Shown: in pieces, positions 22,699 to 34,515 of the stretch
Layout: every line of letters starts with the position of its first letter
Position numbering within the stretch: position 1 is the stretch's first letter
DNA from: Zygnema cylindricum
Lineage: Eukaryota > Streptophyta > Zygnematophyceae > Zygnematales > Zygnemataceae
DNA: 64,000 nucleotides
Reading direction: 5' to 3'
NCBI GenBank assembly: GCA_037447655.1
Contig: JBBHKE010001313.1
Coordinates: forward strand, 64,001-128,000
Made by a program: the position numbers and the translations under genes
Notes under the pieces: generated by a model
The model's input: the letters and a program-made list of their open reading frames with translations, nothing else
The model's database searches: none
Told to the model about the DNA's origin: nothing

Positions 22699-25077
22699 TC
22701 AGTCGAATTTGACATTTGCCTGTAACTGGCCGTCGCGAATTTGTGAGGCAATATCAGCCACGTGTCCTGGTCCATGGGGAAGGAAAATCGTATTGCTTTT
22801 CCCTTGACATCCAATTTCCTGTCATCAAAAACTCACAGAATGAGGTTAAGGGACCAAAGTAAAGAATGTATTTATTCTAAAAACACAGAAACGGTTACTT
22901 TCATACCGTCCAAAACATCGGTAAACCTAACCTTCTTCCAAAAGAGGAAAACAACTAACAGATAATGCTTATAGTTGTGATGCTTGCGGCAAACCCTACA
23001 AAACAATAACTAAGCCTCATTCTCTGCAAAGAACCACATTATTTCTCACTTACTTTCATGGTATCAAAGTACTGTGTGACCAACACCATGTCAAGAACCT
23101 CCTTTGCTGAGGTTCCCTCAACATTGTTTGAAAATGCAAGAACACTCTCTCGAAGACCATCCACAATAGCCTGCGGTTCAAGAGTAACCTCCAAGTCAGA
23201 AAAAAAAAAAGGAGCCCAATCTCCAAGTGTAAGAAATGTCACCACATGCAACAATAAAGAAAAAAAACAGACAGCTGCAAAAAACATGAAAACCAGAATA
23301 TTTAGAAAAATATCCGAGCCTGTCCTCTCCCTCTCCCTCTCCCTCCCCCTCTCTTTCCAGCTCACCTGACGCTGCCGGGCGACTCCCACTCCTGACAAAT
23401 ACTTCGACTCTGCCTCTGCTTCTGCACGCTTCACCATCAAAATTTTGTCTGCCTCAGCCTTCTCTTGGGCCGCCATCCGCATGCGTTGAGCTGTTACCCA
23501 TTATATGTCAACATTCAGAAGAAAAGCCTCTGTTAATGGAAGCCATAATAATTTCACAGCAACAGGTGTATTTACCAGTGTGCAAGAGAGTACAAAAGAG
23601 AGTATGCAAGAGAGTATGCACGCTTTCTATGTCAACAACAAGTGCTAACGTTAGAAGAATGTACCTATTCTGAACAGAAAAGGCAACAACTGTTGCAGAC
23701 AGGAGTCAGAATACATTTACTCACCGGCATTAATCTCATTCATGGCATTCCGCACAGTGTGGTCTGGTGCAATATCCACAATGAGAGTCTGCTGAATTTT
23801 ATAACCGTAAGTGCTCATCACCTGCAACATCACATCAGTCCCCCAAACAAGCAAAAAATCAATCTTTTGACAAATACACAGGATATTATTATTTGGTTAC
23901 AGTATGACGCAAGGTTTGTTAAGAAAGTTCATTTGCAACCAATTCCGAATTCACTCACCTTTCCAAGCTCTGCCGCCACATTGCGAGCAATGTCGTCTTT
24001 CTGTTCAAATACATCGTCCAAAAGAAGTCGTGGCACACTAGCTCGCACCACTGCCGCAATAAAAGACAATTCCCAAGCAAGTCAAAATGTCGTCAACACT
24101 CATTCCTTTCCCCTTTCTTTCACACAAAGTAAAATTACTCACTAACGTCGACAGAAAAAAAACAAAAACCTTCGCTGAAGCCAGCAGGGTTCAAGAAAAT
24201 TACCGAGACGCAAGACTTTTACATGATATTACCAGCAATACTGGCCAGTAATCACCATAATAGTACAGAAAAATATATTTTTTTTAACAAAATTGTACAA
24301 ATTTCAGCACTGCCAGTTACAGGGCTCAAATGATTCCACTGTAAGATGGAAAGCTGATAGATATCAAAAGTTTCCTCCCAACTCCAGCCAGCCGTTCCCT
24401 ATAATCTCACCATCAAACACATAGGCTTGAATTTGTTGACGTGGATTCTGGAGTTGGTAAAAAGCATCATAGACAGTATTCTCCTCCACACGGTATTGTA
24501 CGGAACATGTCAGGGTCACAAACACATTGTCCTGCAAAAGGCAATACATAAACAAACGGTTAAGTAGTCTCTTGAAAAATATATTCAGAAATTTTTAAAA
24601 GGCTCGAGAACGGCCGTGGCAGTAGGAACTGAAAAAAAAACAGGAAAGGAAAACAAACCTTACAGTCTAAGAGTAAAGCATACCTTAATACATACAAAAT
24701 TTTCTTCCATCCTTTAATTCTTGAAATGATGGAACATACTCAATACCCTTCAAAACAACATCAAAAATAATGCCTACCGTGGAAAACTGGAACAGAATTG
24801 TATGGTATTACAAACTGAAACAGACTCCTACACTGCACAGTCAACTGGAAAAAACTTAAAACTTCTCTTAAAATCTGGACAATGCTGAACTCACCTTGGT
24901 TTTGGTATCACAGTTTACGTCCAACTGCTGTACTCGAAGGGAAATCACTCCCGCGAGCCATGAACCGAAGCAAGGAATAAAGCAGTTGAAACCAGGATGG
25001 GCCAAACGGGAGTATTTCCCCCAGCGTTCAATAACTCCTACATTCTGCGTTGGAATACAAGCAATACACTTCACCAT
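22699..25077 (-). CDS. HIR: Hypersensitive-induced reaction (HIR) protein, SPFH/prohibitin family
   Basis: HIR proteins are SPFH-domain scaffolds on the plasma membrane, linked in plants to microdomains, ion-channel control and immune cell death. Seven exons join in frame: 24895-25077, 24411-24531, 23959-24050, 23725-23821, 23366-23490, 23054-23170, 22699-22818, all with GT-AG introns, giving 284 residues, the normal family length. Visible family signatures are [21 protein letters not shown] (residues ~48-68, spanning exons 1-2), [56 protein letters not shown] (read in parts), [15 protein letters not shown], and the C-terminal [12 protein letters not shown]. It ends in TGA. I chose the ATG at 25075-25077 because no upstream in-frame ATG exists. 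The N-terminus is MVKCIACIP; the usual MGN myristoylation signal is missing, but Cys4 and Cys7 remain as possible acylation sites. Function is inferred from family. Confidence 0.95.
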
Positions 25078-25585
25078 TCTGTTTGCAAATCTTTTTCGCT
25101 TAAGCTCTTGCTGAGGTGACAAGCGCGGAAAAGGTTACTAAAAATTACAAAGCAAGGAAACGGCCGTTGGCAAGATTTTTAAGACTTTCTACCCAAAAAA
25201 ACGAGCGAAGGAAGCTCTTTTTGTTGTAAAGAGAGCGGTTGAATTCTACAATTTCTGAAAGTTGGTAAGCACAGTACTGAAGTACATTTCCTTAGCTGCA
25301 ACGTTTAGAAATTAAAAGCAAGTCCCCGTTCAGTGATTCCGCGCTGGCTTGCAGACACAATCGCGCAGTTGTATTTGAACGTCTGAAGTGCGCGTTAAAT
25401 TGTAATCACGCGGTTGAGGTCAGACCATCAGACCTACAGTACACGCGGGGCTTGTCAAAAATCCGCGTATTGGAATCCACGCCAAGGGTGGCCGTGCGGG
25501 ACACGGATTCCGTACGGAAGAAACAATCTGATTCTGCCTAACATTGATTTTAAACGTCTGCGACGGAAATTACATTCCCTGACAG
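25078..25585 (-). other. HIR upstream region
   Basis: No ORF is supported. On the minus strand CTTGTCACCTCAG (ending ~25111) resembles a splice acceptor, so a 5'-UTR intron is possible. Several GTAC-containing motifs occur near 25270 and 25435. No clear TATA box is seen. Confidence 0.35.
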
Positions 25586-25587
25586 TA

Positions 25588-26108
25588 CACCGCGAATCGT
25601 AATTAGAGTAAAGAAAAAATTAGAGTAAAAAAATGAAAAAAAACAATTAGAGTTATTTTTTCTAATTTGTGTGATAGACCCTTTTCAAAAAAAAAAAATA
25701 CTCTATTTTATCCAATAACTCTAATTAATCCGCGCTAAAAATATTTACTAAATTAGGTACACGTACAGAATTTGACAAAACGTACAGATTTACGTCATTA
25801 TGACGTTTTCACTGCGTGGTTTGTGAAAACGCAGTTACATGATAATGGCCTGTATTAAATCATTTTCTGTACTTTTAAGTTAATAAAGTACTATTCTAGT
25901 TAATCAAGTACAGTTTTGCACGGTCAAACACCGACCGTACGACACACTATTTCGAACGGCACTATATTATAATAATTAAACGCTAATTAAACCTTACCTT
26001 AAATAGCATAATGAAAAAAATAGAATCATTTACTCTATTTAACGTGATAGAGTCGAAAATTAGGGCGACCGATTTTAGCCTTATTTACTCTAATTACGAT
26101 TCGCTGTG
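25588..26108. mobile_element. TA-flanked MITE (family M), 521 bp
   Basis: The left end CACCGCGAATCGTAATTAGA and the inverted right end (read inward, CACAGCGAATCGTAATTAGA) match at 19 of 20. TA borders both ends (25586-25587, 26109-26110). The right TA coincides with the first two bases of the adjacent hAT-like element. It lies ~500 bp upstream of the HIR start codon. Confidence 0.85.
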
Positions 26109-26919
26109 TAGTGTTGGGTATCGAGGACCATTTGCCGATATTCGATATATATCGAACTTCAGTTTCCCGAGAATCGATGTATCACTTCGATATATCGATA
26201 AGCTAAATATCGCGATATATCGCCGATATATCGCATCGCCGATATATTGAGACTTTTTAAAACAAAAAATTATAACCATTTTTGCCACTGCTGCTAGTAC
26301 TAATGCTGCTGCAGCTGGTAGTAAATATCCGGAAGCATTTCAGTGTCATTATCCTCTTCATCTCCCACGCTACCTCCCATCCCTTGGGAATCCATGGAGA
26401 AAACTAAAAGTGTAACCTTTCTATAATATAAGCCGTTGGAAATGGATAAGTCGTAATGGCTACCAATCTGCAGATAGGTAGATGCTTGCAAAATGCTTGC
26501 AGATTGGTAGGTATTCTTGGCTGGAAACATGAAAAGAACAGTCTGCAAATTTTTTTTTTCAGATTATACTTTGACTTAATTAATGTGACCTTTTCGTATG
26601 TGAAATCTCTACGTACTAAATAATTAATAATATGAATTACAGAATTATTACTTTTTTGTCGGTTACATTTTGTGGCGTCTACCTTTAAAGTCACGGAACG
26701 AAAATCACGTCGTACGTGGCGTATCAAACACTTTGTCTTCATCGCTAAAATAACATATTATATCAAATATTAAATTTAAAAATTACTATTTATCGCGATA
26801 TATATCGCAATAATATTTGTTGGTCTCGATACGATACATCGAGAAGTCTGTTCAATCTATATTCGATATATCGAATATCAAATTTATCGCAATATGAAAT
26901 TACCCGATACCCAACACTA
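26109..26919. mobile_element. hAT-like non-autonomous element (family F)
   Basis: Inverted ends TAGTGTTGGGTATCG and CGATACCCAACACTA bound 811 bp whose margins are dense in ATCGATAT-type palindromes. The interior has no transposase. It resembles the elements at 27656-28454 and 52384-54392. No matching 8-bp duplication is found here; the left end abuts the MITE end exactly. Confidence 0.75.
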
Positions 26920-27655
26920 CGTGACAGATAGTTTGACTAGTATTTTTTCTATATTTTTGGTGCACAATTTCTGTATGAAAAAAACATAGTTCAAAAGTAG
27001 GTGAAAGTAGGCCCATACAATATGCCTATTGTAGGCAAAACATACAATATGACCTTAAGAACCATATTGTATTCAGACGTATTCGGACCAATTAAAACAT
27101 TCGGACCAAATAATTTTATTTACACCGTCACATTCGGACGATCGGACGGTCGCTGATCAAAGTAGCGATCTAAGAAGATCACATGAAAAGCCCATAACAC
27201 AACTTACGATAAAGGCGCCGACCAAAGGCATACCATAAAAACGCCTACTTTTGAACTATGGAAAAAAATCAAAAAATCAAATAAACAATTTGAAGGTTGT
27301 TTGTTTTCATGATTTCCAACATTTGCGACAATTTTTTGATGCTGAACTAAAGAATCATGGAAGAGTATCGGTTCTAAATTATTATGGTAGAGGCAAAGGC
27401 ACACAAAAGCTTTTGATTTCCCTACAAATCCGGTCACGTGTGAAGGCTAGAAGGCCAACAGCGACGGAAATGTCGGTTCTTACCGCTTCATTCTCTGTGG
27501 TGGAAACTGGATACGTTCATGCCTGGAAACACGTGACAAACAAAGAAAGCGTGTCTGAAACTCTGAAATATGAAACAAGTATCTCCACGGAATTCTGCAG
27601 GTGCGGTTGTAAAATCATTTACTGGTTCCTACTTCCTAGGAGGCCGCGTAATTGG
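26920..27655. other. Non-coding interval
   Basis: AT-rich sequence. A 147-codon open frame at 27251-27691 has no recognisable domain and reads into the hAT-like terminus, so I do not call it a gene. Confidence 0.5.
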
Positions 27656-28454
27656 TCGTGTTGTGTATCGATAAAAAAAATGTCGCGATAACACCGATAC
27701 CGATAGTTATAGGTTATCGAATGGTCAGAGGTCCCGATAAATCGGTCCGAGACCAACAAATTCATTATCGGCGATAGCTTAAAAAAATATAGTATGCATA
27801 CAATAGTACTTTATAATATACTGTATTATAATTATTTACTTTATATAGCGTGGTATGCCACGTGTAAGAATTTGTTCCGTACGTTGTTTAGCTTAAATTT
27901 ATTACGGATAGCGCCGCACATAAACGTTGACAAATTTAAAATAAAAGTTTATAGTTCTAAAATTATAGTACCGAAACGAAAATAATAAATTACATTGTAA
28001 ATTTGTAAAATTAAACTTTTTTGAAAACCAGACGAACAGACGAACAAAGGAGACAAACAAAAATTTCAAACTTCCGCCATTAACTGCCATTCATAAAAAA
28101 ATAACAGTAAAAAGGACATTTTGGATGGGGTACCCAAGTAAACCCCCCCTAAACTAAAAATAATGAAGGAAATGTTGTGATTTTTTACCGAAATCAGGGA
28201 GAAGGGGGTCCGCGGCGCTTCCTTGGAATAACACGTACAGTTGAGTGTACTAACCGTACATTTATCTATACGGTCCGTACAGATATTGCCGATAATCATC
28301 GATATCATTGTTATCGTCGATAATAACCGATAAATATCGGGTATTATCGGTGGTAATACGGATAACTATATATTGTACCAATATATCGATTATCGCCTAC
28401 CCAAAATAATGCCCATATCGGTTATCGACAAATCCTTTCCAATACACAACACTA
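27656..28454 (-). mobile_element. hAT-like non-autonomous element (family F), ~800 bp
   Basis: The ends are GTGTTGTGTATCG (27658) and CCAATACACAACACTA (28454). The margins contain the same ATCG-rich runs as 52384-54392, in opposite orientation (here CGAACAGACGAACAAAGG, there GTTCGTCTGTTCG). It represents the uninterrupted form of that family. No convincing target duplication is seen, and the outermost TA has decayed to TC. Confidence 0.75.
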
Positions 28455-28596
28455 CCACCGATTAGGCTCCAGCGGGACTATGCTCGTATTATAAAACATT
28501 ATTTTCAAGCGATGAAATAATCGATGTTCGATGTCCATTGCATAAACCGGATCATAATTTATTAATTTGGTTATTCATTATTCGTCGCGTTGTTAG

Positions 28597-29304
28597 GGTA
28601 TGTCCCCATGTACTTGTAACTTAGCGAACTTAATTTGTATTTTAGCGCGGATCCACCGGACCGGGTTTTCAAATATCCCTATGTCTGTAAAGACGAAATT
28701 GTAACTTACGCTTGTGACGATTATATACGTCGACAATACCTGTGACGGCTGTCAACATCTACAATCTGTGTTGTCGCACGTTGTTTTTGAACTGTTTGTT
28801 GCAACAGTAATAGCGGATCAAACTTGTTCATAAAAGGGTATTTAGGTGTTATGAATATAGAGGAATGACTTTGGTGGACGTCCGCGAAAAAATTGCACGT
28901 TTTGGAGGTGTATTTCAAAAGTTAAAGCGATTGGTGTATATAGACAACAACGTAGGGCCAAACAAACAAGTGGGTTTATTGAAACTGGTTAAGGGTCAAA
29001 AAATTAGCCGCGGAACTTCAGGCGTACTTGTAGAAAATTACCAAACGAATCAATATGTAATTCAGTACGCACGGTGGTTCGTTTGGTACAATTTTAGTAC
29101 GAAACGTCACTTTCACTTTATGAAATTTAAGAGGAAGTTTCGCTTGTGAAATTTGTGACGCACGTTCGTGCGAAGTCGCGTTTCGTTTGGCGCGCACTTT
29201 TGCACGTAAATGTTACGTAGTGAAACGTAGCGTTTGATTGGTTAGAAATGCTACGTAGTTAGTAAAATATTCCGCAAGTTTTTGCACTAGTCAGTCTGAG
29301 TCTT
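28597..29304. other. Non-coding interval with a Harbinger-MITE-like end
   Basis: At 28597 TAGGGTATGTCCCCATGTAC resembles the terminus of the MITE at 8066, but no partner end is found. A 94-codon frame at 28865-29149 lacks a domain. Nothing else is supported. Confidence 0.4.
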
Positions 29305-29782
29305 TGTTGATCAATGATTGGCCCAGGTAAAACCTGTTCAACGGAGCGCTGACTCTGGCCTGGCGAGTCCAGGGCGATGATGGATAAATAGTGTAGTCTT
29401 AGAGGAGAGTAAGCAACTTTTCCTTTGGAAATGTTTGTGGAAATTTTGACTGATCTTGGTCTTGAGCGAAGAATATCAAATTGGAGCAATGGCATTTTTG
29501 CATTGAAATCTCTTACAAACTAAGTAGTGTTTTAGTAGTTAAGAGATAGAATTATTTAAGAGTGGATAGCAGTGGAAATACTTTGATAAGAAGGGTTGAG
29601 CCACGAGGGCAAGAGACCAAGCTAATGTTATGTGGACCGAAACTTCTTCTAATTTAAAGTTTATTTCTTTATGTGAGTGCTTTCTAATGTAAATGTGTAA
29701 TGTAATTTTCCAATGTGTGGAATGTGTGGTTGAAATTGGTTGTAGTAATAGGATTTTCTGAGAGGTAGGAGATCCTATTACA
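29305..29782 (+). mobile_element. 5' LTR of an otherwise unidentified element
   Basis: The 3' end is well defined: GATCCTATTACA is followed two bases later by a tRNA-Met primer-binding site. The start at TGTTGATCAATG is a best guess, because no second LTR copy lies in the window. The region following (29797-30440) is leader-like, without gag or pol. Confidence 0.6.
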
Positions 29783-29784
29783 TA

Positions 29785-29796
29785 TGGTATCAGGGC
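29785..29796 (+). promoter_or_regulatory. Primer-binding site (initiator Met tRNA)
   Basis: TGGTATCAGGGC matches the initiator tRNA-Met PBS consensus TGGTATCAGAGC at 11 of 12 bases and sits two bases after an LTR ending in TACA. Confidence 0.8.
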
Positions 29797-30439
29797 GTTG
29801 GTTCGAAATCAGGGAGAAGTTTGCTCACCCGAAAATCGACTGTCGTGACCGGTGAGGGTGCTCACACCCGTGTAGGTGGAACCACAATGTGAAGTGGTAG
29901 GGGATTGGAGAGAAACTAAGTGACCACACTACCAGCGGCCACTGGTTAGCTATGAGGCATGCTAAGATCCTCAAGATTTGGGCGGGGTGGGCACTGTAGC
30001 CACCGTTGAAGCTCACTCCAATTACCTAGAGGCTAAACAAACTTGCCTTCTCCTAGCAATAATTCATGTGTAGAGGGAGGGCTTGAAGCCATGTATGGTG
30101 AGGATGTGAGGATTAGAGAGTAAAAGATCATGATGTAGTGGGAAATGGGAAATTTGCTAATCGAGTAGAAGAAAAATGGAGTAATTTACTTCTTCAAGAG
30201 CAAAGGAGTCCAAAAATGACTTAAAACTTTTCAACCCCTAATTTTGTCACCTTTGAGAGCTTTTTATTGTGTTGTTGCAAAATTTATGGTTGAATCTTTC
30301 CTTTGAGAGCTTTCAATTTTGTTGTTGTAAAATTTGTGAGGAAATTCTTACTTTTTTTCATCAATGTTTAGGAAATTGAAAAATAGAATGTGCACTAACT
30401 TGTTTTCAATGTCTTTTTGATTTCTCAGAATTCAATCTT
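29797..30439 (+). other. Leader-like non-coding interior
   Basis: Downstream of the PBS no gag or pol can be read. Near 30250-30355 an ~55-bp unit is duplicated (CCTTTGAGAGCTTT then TTGTTGT.GTTGCAAAATTTATGG in each). It may be the interior of a non-coding LARD/TRIM-like element, truncated where the next LTR begins. Confidence 0.4.
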
Positions 30440-30726
30440 TCTCAAAGGATTTGTTAAGGAGAAGAAGTCTTAGATTGGAGCAATCGGAGGTTTGAGTCCT
30501 GCCGGACTCAACCTTTTGTTAGAAGTGACTTATGTCAATTCTTTTGACCTCCCTAAGGAGCCAAGGAAGCCATGGCTCCACCACCCTCTCTTTCTTTCAG
30601 TGACTATAACAAGTATAGGGGGATAAAGGGAGGAGGTAGAGGCAGACTGCCTACACTTTTTTTCCTTTTGTTTTCAATAACCTATTCACCCCTAGAAAAT
30701 ACTTCATAAATCTATTAATTTCAACA
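30440..30726 (-). mobile_element. LTR fragment, 5' end, reverse orientation
   Basis: The reverse complement begins TGTTGAAATTAATAGATTT at 30726, then carries TATTTTCTAGG and GGAGGTAGAGGCAGACTGCC landmarks. It reaches a tRNA-like block (GGTTTGAGTCCTGCCGGACTC at ~30488-30508, plus strand) and stops near 30440. It is the apparent 3' LTR for the minus-strand interior at 31788-33303. Confidence 0.75.
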
Positions 30727-30751
30727 AAGACTCGGTTATCGACCCCCATAT

Positions 30752-31787
30752 TGTAGAAATTTTTGGTTCATTTTTTAGTATTTTCTAGGTCTAAATAGAA
30801 AGAAGTCGAGGCAGTCTACCTCTAACTTCTCTCTCCAAACTCTTGTCGCAGTCACTGAGAAATTGGAGAGGGAGCTAGAGCCATGGCTACCTAGGCTATC
30901 CAGAGGTTTACGGGAAATTTATATTTGTTAGGGGTTTATTTATATAAAAGGATCATGCCGGCCACAGGATTTGATCCTTGCACCTAGCCGGCCGATAGAC
31001 ATCTAACAGCCGATAGCCTTAGCCGTCAAGTCTAGGATTAATGTTACGTAGTATATAGTTTGATATTTATTTAAATATGTATACGTACGATAAATCATTT
31101 AATTGTAATAGATTACAGGATACAAAGATCCGGTAATATATAAAGTACGGATTACGGTACGGACTAAAAATCAATACCGCGTATTTGTTTCGTAAGTGAA
31201 ACAAATACCGCGCATGTATTTATTACGGCTACGATTAAATCCGAATTTAATCGGACGGCCGAGATTAGCGCCGAGATCGCGGAGGAAGATTTCGGCGGTT
31301 TGTGGCCATCGCCACATCGGATGACACGTGGCGAAATTACGTTGGATCGTGGAATCTCAGGAGATTATGGCACCTAATCCGGATATGACATGTGTGGACA
31401 TTTAGTGCCATGTACTACATAAAGTACACCGGCAGCTGTACTTTTGCGTAAGGAATTGTAACCTGATTGGTTCCGTACATCAGTAGATAGAGTCTGTGAG
31501 AGAGATAGGACTTAGAAAAATTAGGAGATAGGACCCTCTCTCCCAGAGAGCTTCGGTGCAAAAGGTCAACTTTGACCCTCCATAACTTACTGCTCAGGGG
31601 AGCAAATTCAGATATTCTTTTTGCTATAGACTCAGGGGAGTCTTGCCTTCACAGGGGTGCAGGTGGTAAGAGTTTTTGTTTGCCAGCAAGGCAGTTGTTT
31701 TCGCTGAATTACAAAGGGGTCAGAGTTATCCTAGAGGCTTCTTGGAAGCTGTCCACTCTGAGGACTTATGGAGGTCTCAGAGTTTCA
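30752..31787 (+). mobile_element. Solo LTR (family A), TSD CATAT
   Basis: This 1036-bp LTR begins TGTAGAAATTTTTGG and ends GTCTCAGAGTTTCA, flanked by identical CATAT at 30747-30751 and 31788-31792. It has an antisense tRNA-like block at 30957-31042, the CTCTCTCCCAGAGAG hairpin at ~31531, and CATAACTTACTGCTCAGG. It sits inside the minus-strand ORF remnant that continues for only ~25 bases on its left before an LTR start. Confidence 0.95.
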
Positions 31788-33303
31788 CATATGTGGTTTT
31801 GATCCACTATCAATCACATGTTTTCTTTTAAGCTTCCGCAAAGCTTGGAGTTCTACTGGTTCGTCATTGTACGAAGGAATTTCTCCAGCAAACCATGCAA
31901 AATTTCCCCGTGTTTTGCCGGTTACCCCTTTTTCCCTGGCTTTACTATGAATGAAGTGGTCGTAGAGTTTCATGGCGACTAGCGATATTTCCTTAGCAGA
32001 TGGAATTATATCTTGGATGGCTTGGCATGCAATCCAATTGACTAGTGTAGTTTGCCCCGTTGGCTCAAAAGAATTTCGTACTGCAATGAAATATTTGGTT
32101 GCCATAGCCGGAAGATCGATTGTTGAAAGTTTGGTTTGTTGACAGAGGTTGGATAGTCTGTTAATAAGAGTCTGCGGTGTTTCAATTTTAAACACCGGAA
32201 TTCCGTATATTCCTTAATAGCAGACTCATTCCTCTCTGTGTAGAGGAGCCTCCAGATGTTCAATGGAGTGGTGCAAGGTGTGGAGATAGCAACCATTCTC
32301 GTGGCAACCCGAGCGGTTAGGATTGCTAGTAGCTGATTCACACAAGGTTGCCCCTGTGCCAGTAACTTCATGTCATCTGTGAAGGTAGAGGTGACGAGAG
32401 CGGCCGTAGCTGAAGCTAGGTTTACCTCCGCTTGCAAAACTGCCGCATCTAGAACCGGGTCAGAAAGCGTGATGCTAGGTGCCATCAAGAGGGGTTATCG
32501 ATCCTTAAAGTCTGTGAGAGCACCCTTAGAGAGATAATTGACCATCATAGGATAAAAGGTAGTTTCGAAGTCATCCGGGATCGCCCCTCCCCTATATTTA
32601 TTTATTTTGGATTGTGTGAAGGATTTCCACAACAACTCAAAATCAAAGAAAGCAATCCTCGAGCTGTCCCCTGTAGAGATTCTCACATCCCCCATTTCCT
32701 TTTCCTCCTCCTCATGATTGGTGAATCGAGAGAGTATGGCCGAGTAGGGTTGACAAACTGAACAGGGGAAATTACTCCTATGTCTCCCCCCTTAGAGCCG
32801 GTACCCCCTACTTCTCCGAGAGAGGGAGCAGCTTGAGAAACGGTCAAACCCCCTCACACTGAAGAGGTGCCTGCAGCACGAAAGGTTGTAAGGTTATATG
32901 GATCTCCAACAGGTGATGCCTTTGTTCCCTTAGGTACGAAAGGTCTCTGTGTCCGACGACTCCTCCTTTCTGGTGGGATTCGCATGTTCGATCTAATCAG
33001 CGGAGAACCCTGGAAGACGAAAAAGAAGTAGAAAGAGAAGGACCTTGCTCTGGATACGGTGTATGACCCTTGGTAGTACGCCCCGATAGAGAGGGATACG
33101 ATGTATGACCCTTAGAAGTACGCCCTGATAGAGAGGGAGGCAGGGGTTCAGAGCTGGAAGGAGGAAACCGCCGATGAGGTGGAGAATAGGCAAAAATGGT
33201 GGTTTTTGGCCTCGCAAGAGTAACAAAGGATCCAACTACCAACCCGTGAAGAGCTGAGTAAAAATATCTGTGGGGCCATCTGCAGGTACCGAGGTGTGAG
33301 AGG
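31788..33303 (-). pseudogene. Unidentified ORF remnant between LTRs
   Basis: Minus-strand coding sequence, interrupted by stops and a frameshift near 32195. It lies between an LTR at 33304-34486 and an LTR start at 30726. Readable segments are a Pro/Arg-rich N-terminal part (33230-32700), then MGDVRISTGDSSRIAFFDFE (32695) with KYRGGAIPDDFETTFYPMMV. An alanine-rich helical part follows (DPVLDAAVLQAEVNLASATA, ~32460), then LVNWIACQAIQDIIPSAKEI (~32050) and HFIHSKAREKGVTGKTRGNF. I recognise no copia gag, protease, integrase or RT motif, and no named family. It could be a divergent gag-like structural gene or captured host sequence. It is weakly similar to 35175-36137. Confidence 0.5.
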
Positions 33304-34486
33304 TGAAACTCTGAGACCTCCATTGGCCCTCAGAGTATGCAGATCCAAAAGAAGCTAATCTAGATAGTGCCGACTCCAAATTGATATAAACCCAAATGAC
33401 TGACCCCTTGACTGTCAAAACCCCAATATAGATTCACCCCTGTGAAATAACACTTTCCGTGTGCTCAGTTCCACCACAAAATGCAAAGTTAGAATATGAG
33501 ATTTGGACACATTCACCCACTTTGACTTTCCCTTAGAAATGCCGCCACCCTGGCAGACAAAAACTCTGACCGACTACACCCCTGTGTAGCCTGGACTCCC
33601 CTGAGTCCGCAGCAAAAAGAATCACTGAAAATGGTCAAGTAAATTGATAATTATGGCTGGCCAAAGTTTGCCATTTATACAAGGTGCTCTCTGGGAGAGG
33701 CAGCTACTTACCCAAAATTTTCTAAGTCCTATTCCCTCTCTAAAACTCTATCTACTGAAGTACGGCACCAATCAAATTAGTGTGTCGTACAGAAAAGTAC
33801 AGGTGCCGGTGTACTTTCTGTACGGCCATTGTACAACATGGCCAAAATGTCGACACGTGTCATAGCCGGATTTGTTACCGCAATCTCCGGAGTCGCCGCA
33901 ATCCAACATTGTCGCGCCACGTGTCACATGACGTGGCGATGACTGAAAAACGCCAAAAGTACATAATCCGTGATCGCGGCGCCTATCGTGGCCGTCCGAT
34001 CAAACCGGATACAATTGTAGCCGTTGAAAATATACGTGCGATATTTGTTTCGCGTTCGATGTCTAACAAAATGCGCGGTATTTATTTCGTAACATTATCG
34101 TACTTCGTACTTTATATAACTGTATCTATGCACTACGTATACATTTATAGTTAAATGATTAAATCTACGTGAAATTAACTAAATAATTATCAAACCTAAT
34201 ATGTCTTAGTACTAGCGCTAGACTAAACGGTTAAAGCTACCGGCTATTACCGATTGTAAGACGACAGGTACCAGGATCAATTCTTGGATGTCAACTAACT
34301 TTTGGTAAGAGTACCTAACTTACCCCTTGTCTTCTCTAGAGAGCTTAGGCAGCCATGGCTCTAGCTCCCTATCCAGCCTTCAGTGACTACAACAAGTGTG
34401 GGGGCTTGGAAAGGGGAGTTAGAGGCAGATTGCCTCTGCCTTTTTCTATCCTATTTACAGACCTAGAAAATACACAAATATCAACA
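33304..34486 (-). mobile_element. LTR (family D), 1183 bp, reverse orientation
   Basis: The reverse complement starts TGTTGATATTTGTG at 34486, right after a polypurine tract (AATAAAGGGAG), and ends GGTCTCAGAGTTTCA at 33304. It carries a plus-strand tRNA-like block at 34203-34296 (hairpin CCAGGATCAATTCTTGG). It is the inverted partner of the LTR at 39671-40843. Because RNase H-like sequence plus PPT precede it and another interior follows it, it may be shared by two tandem elements. Confidence 0.88.
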
Positions 34487-34515
34487 CTCCCTTTATTTTC
34501 TAGTCTATTTTCCTT

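Noticed and set aside
25078-25122. 15-residue N-terminal extension of HIR
   Set aside because: Its first codon would be TTG, not ATG; the stretch looks like intron or 5' UTR sequence.
27251-27691. 146-residue ORF
   Set aside because: It has no recognisable domain and overlaps the terminus of a hAT-like element, and composition is not gene-like.
28865-29149. 94-residue plus-strand ORF with ATG
   Set aside because: There are no family features, and it lies in repeat-like DNA next to an unpaired MITE-like end; too weak to call a gene.
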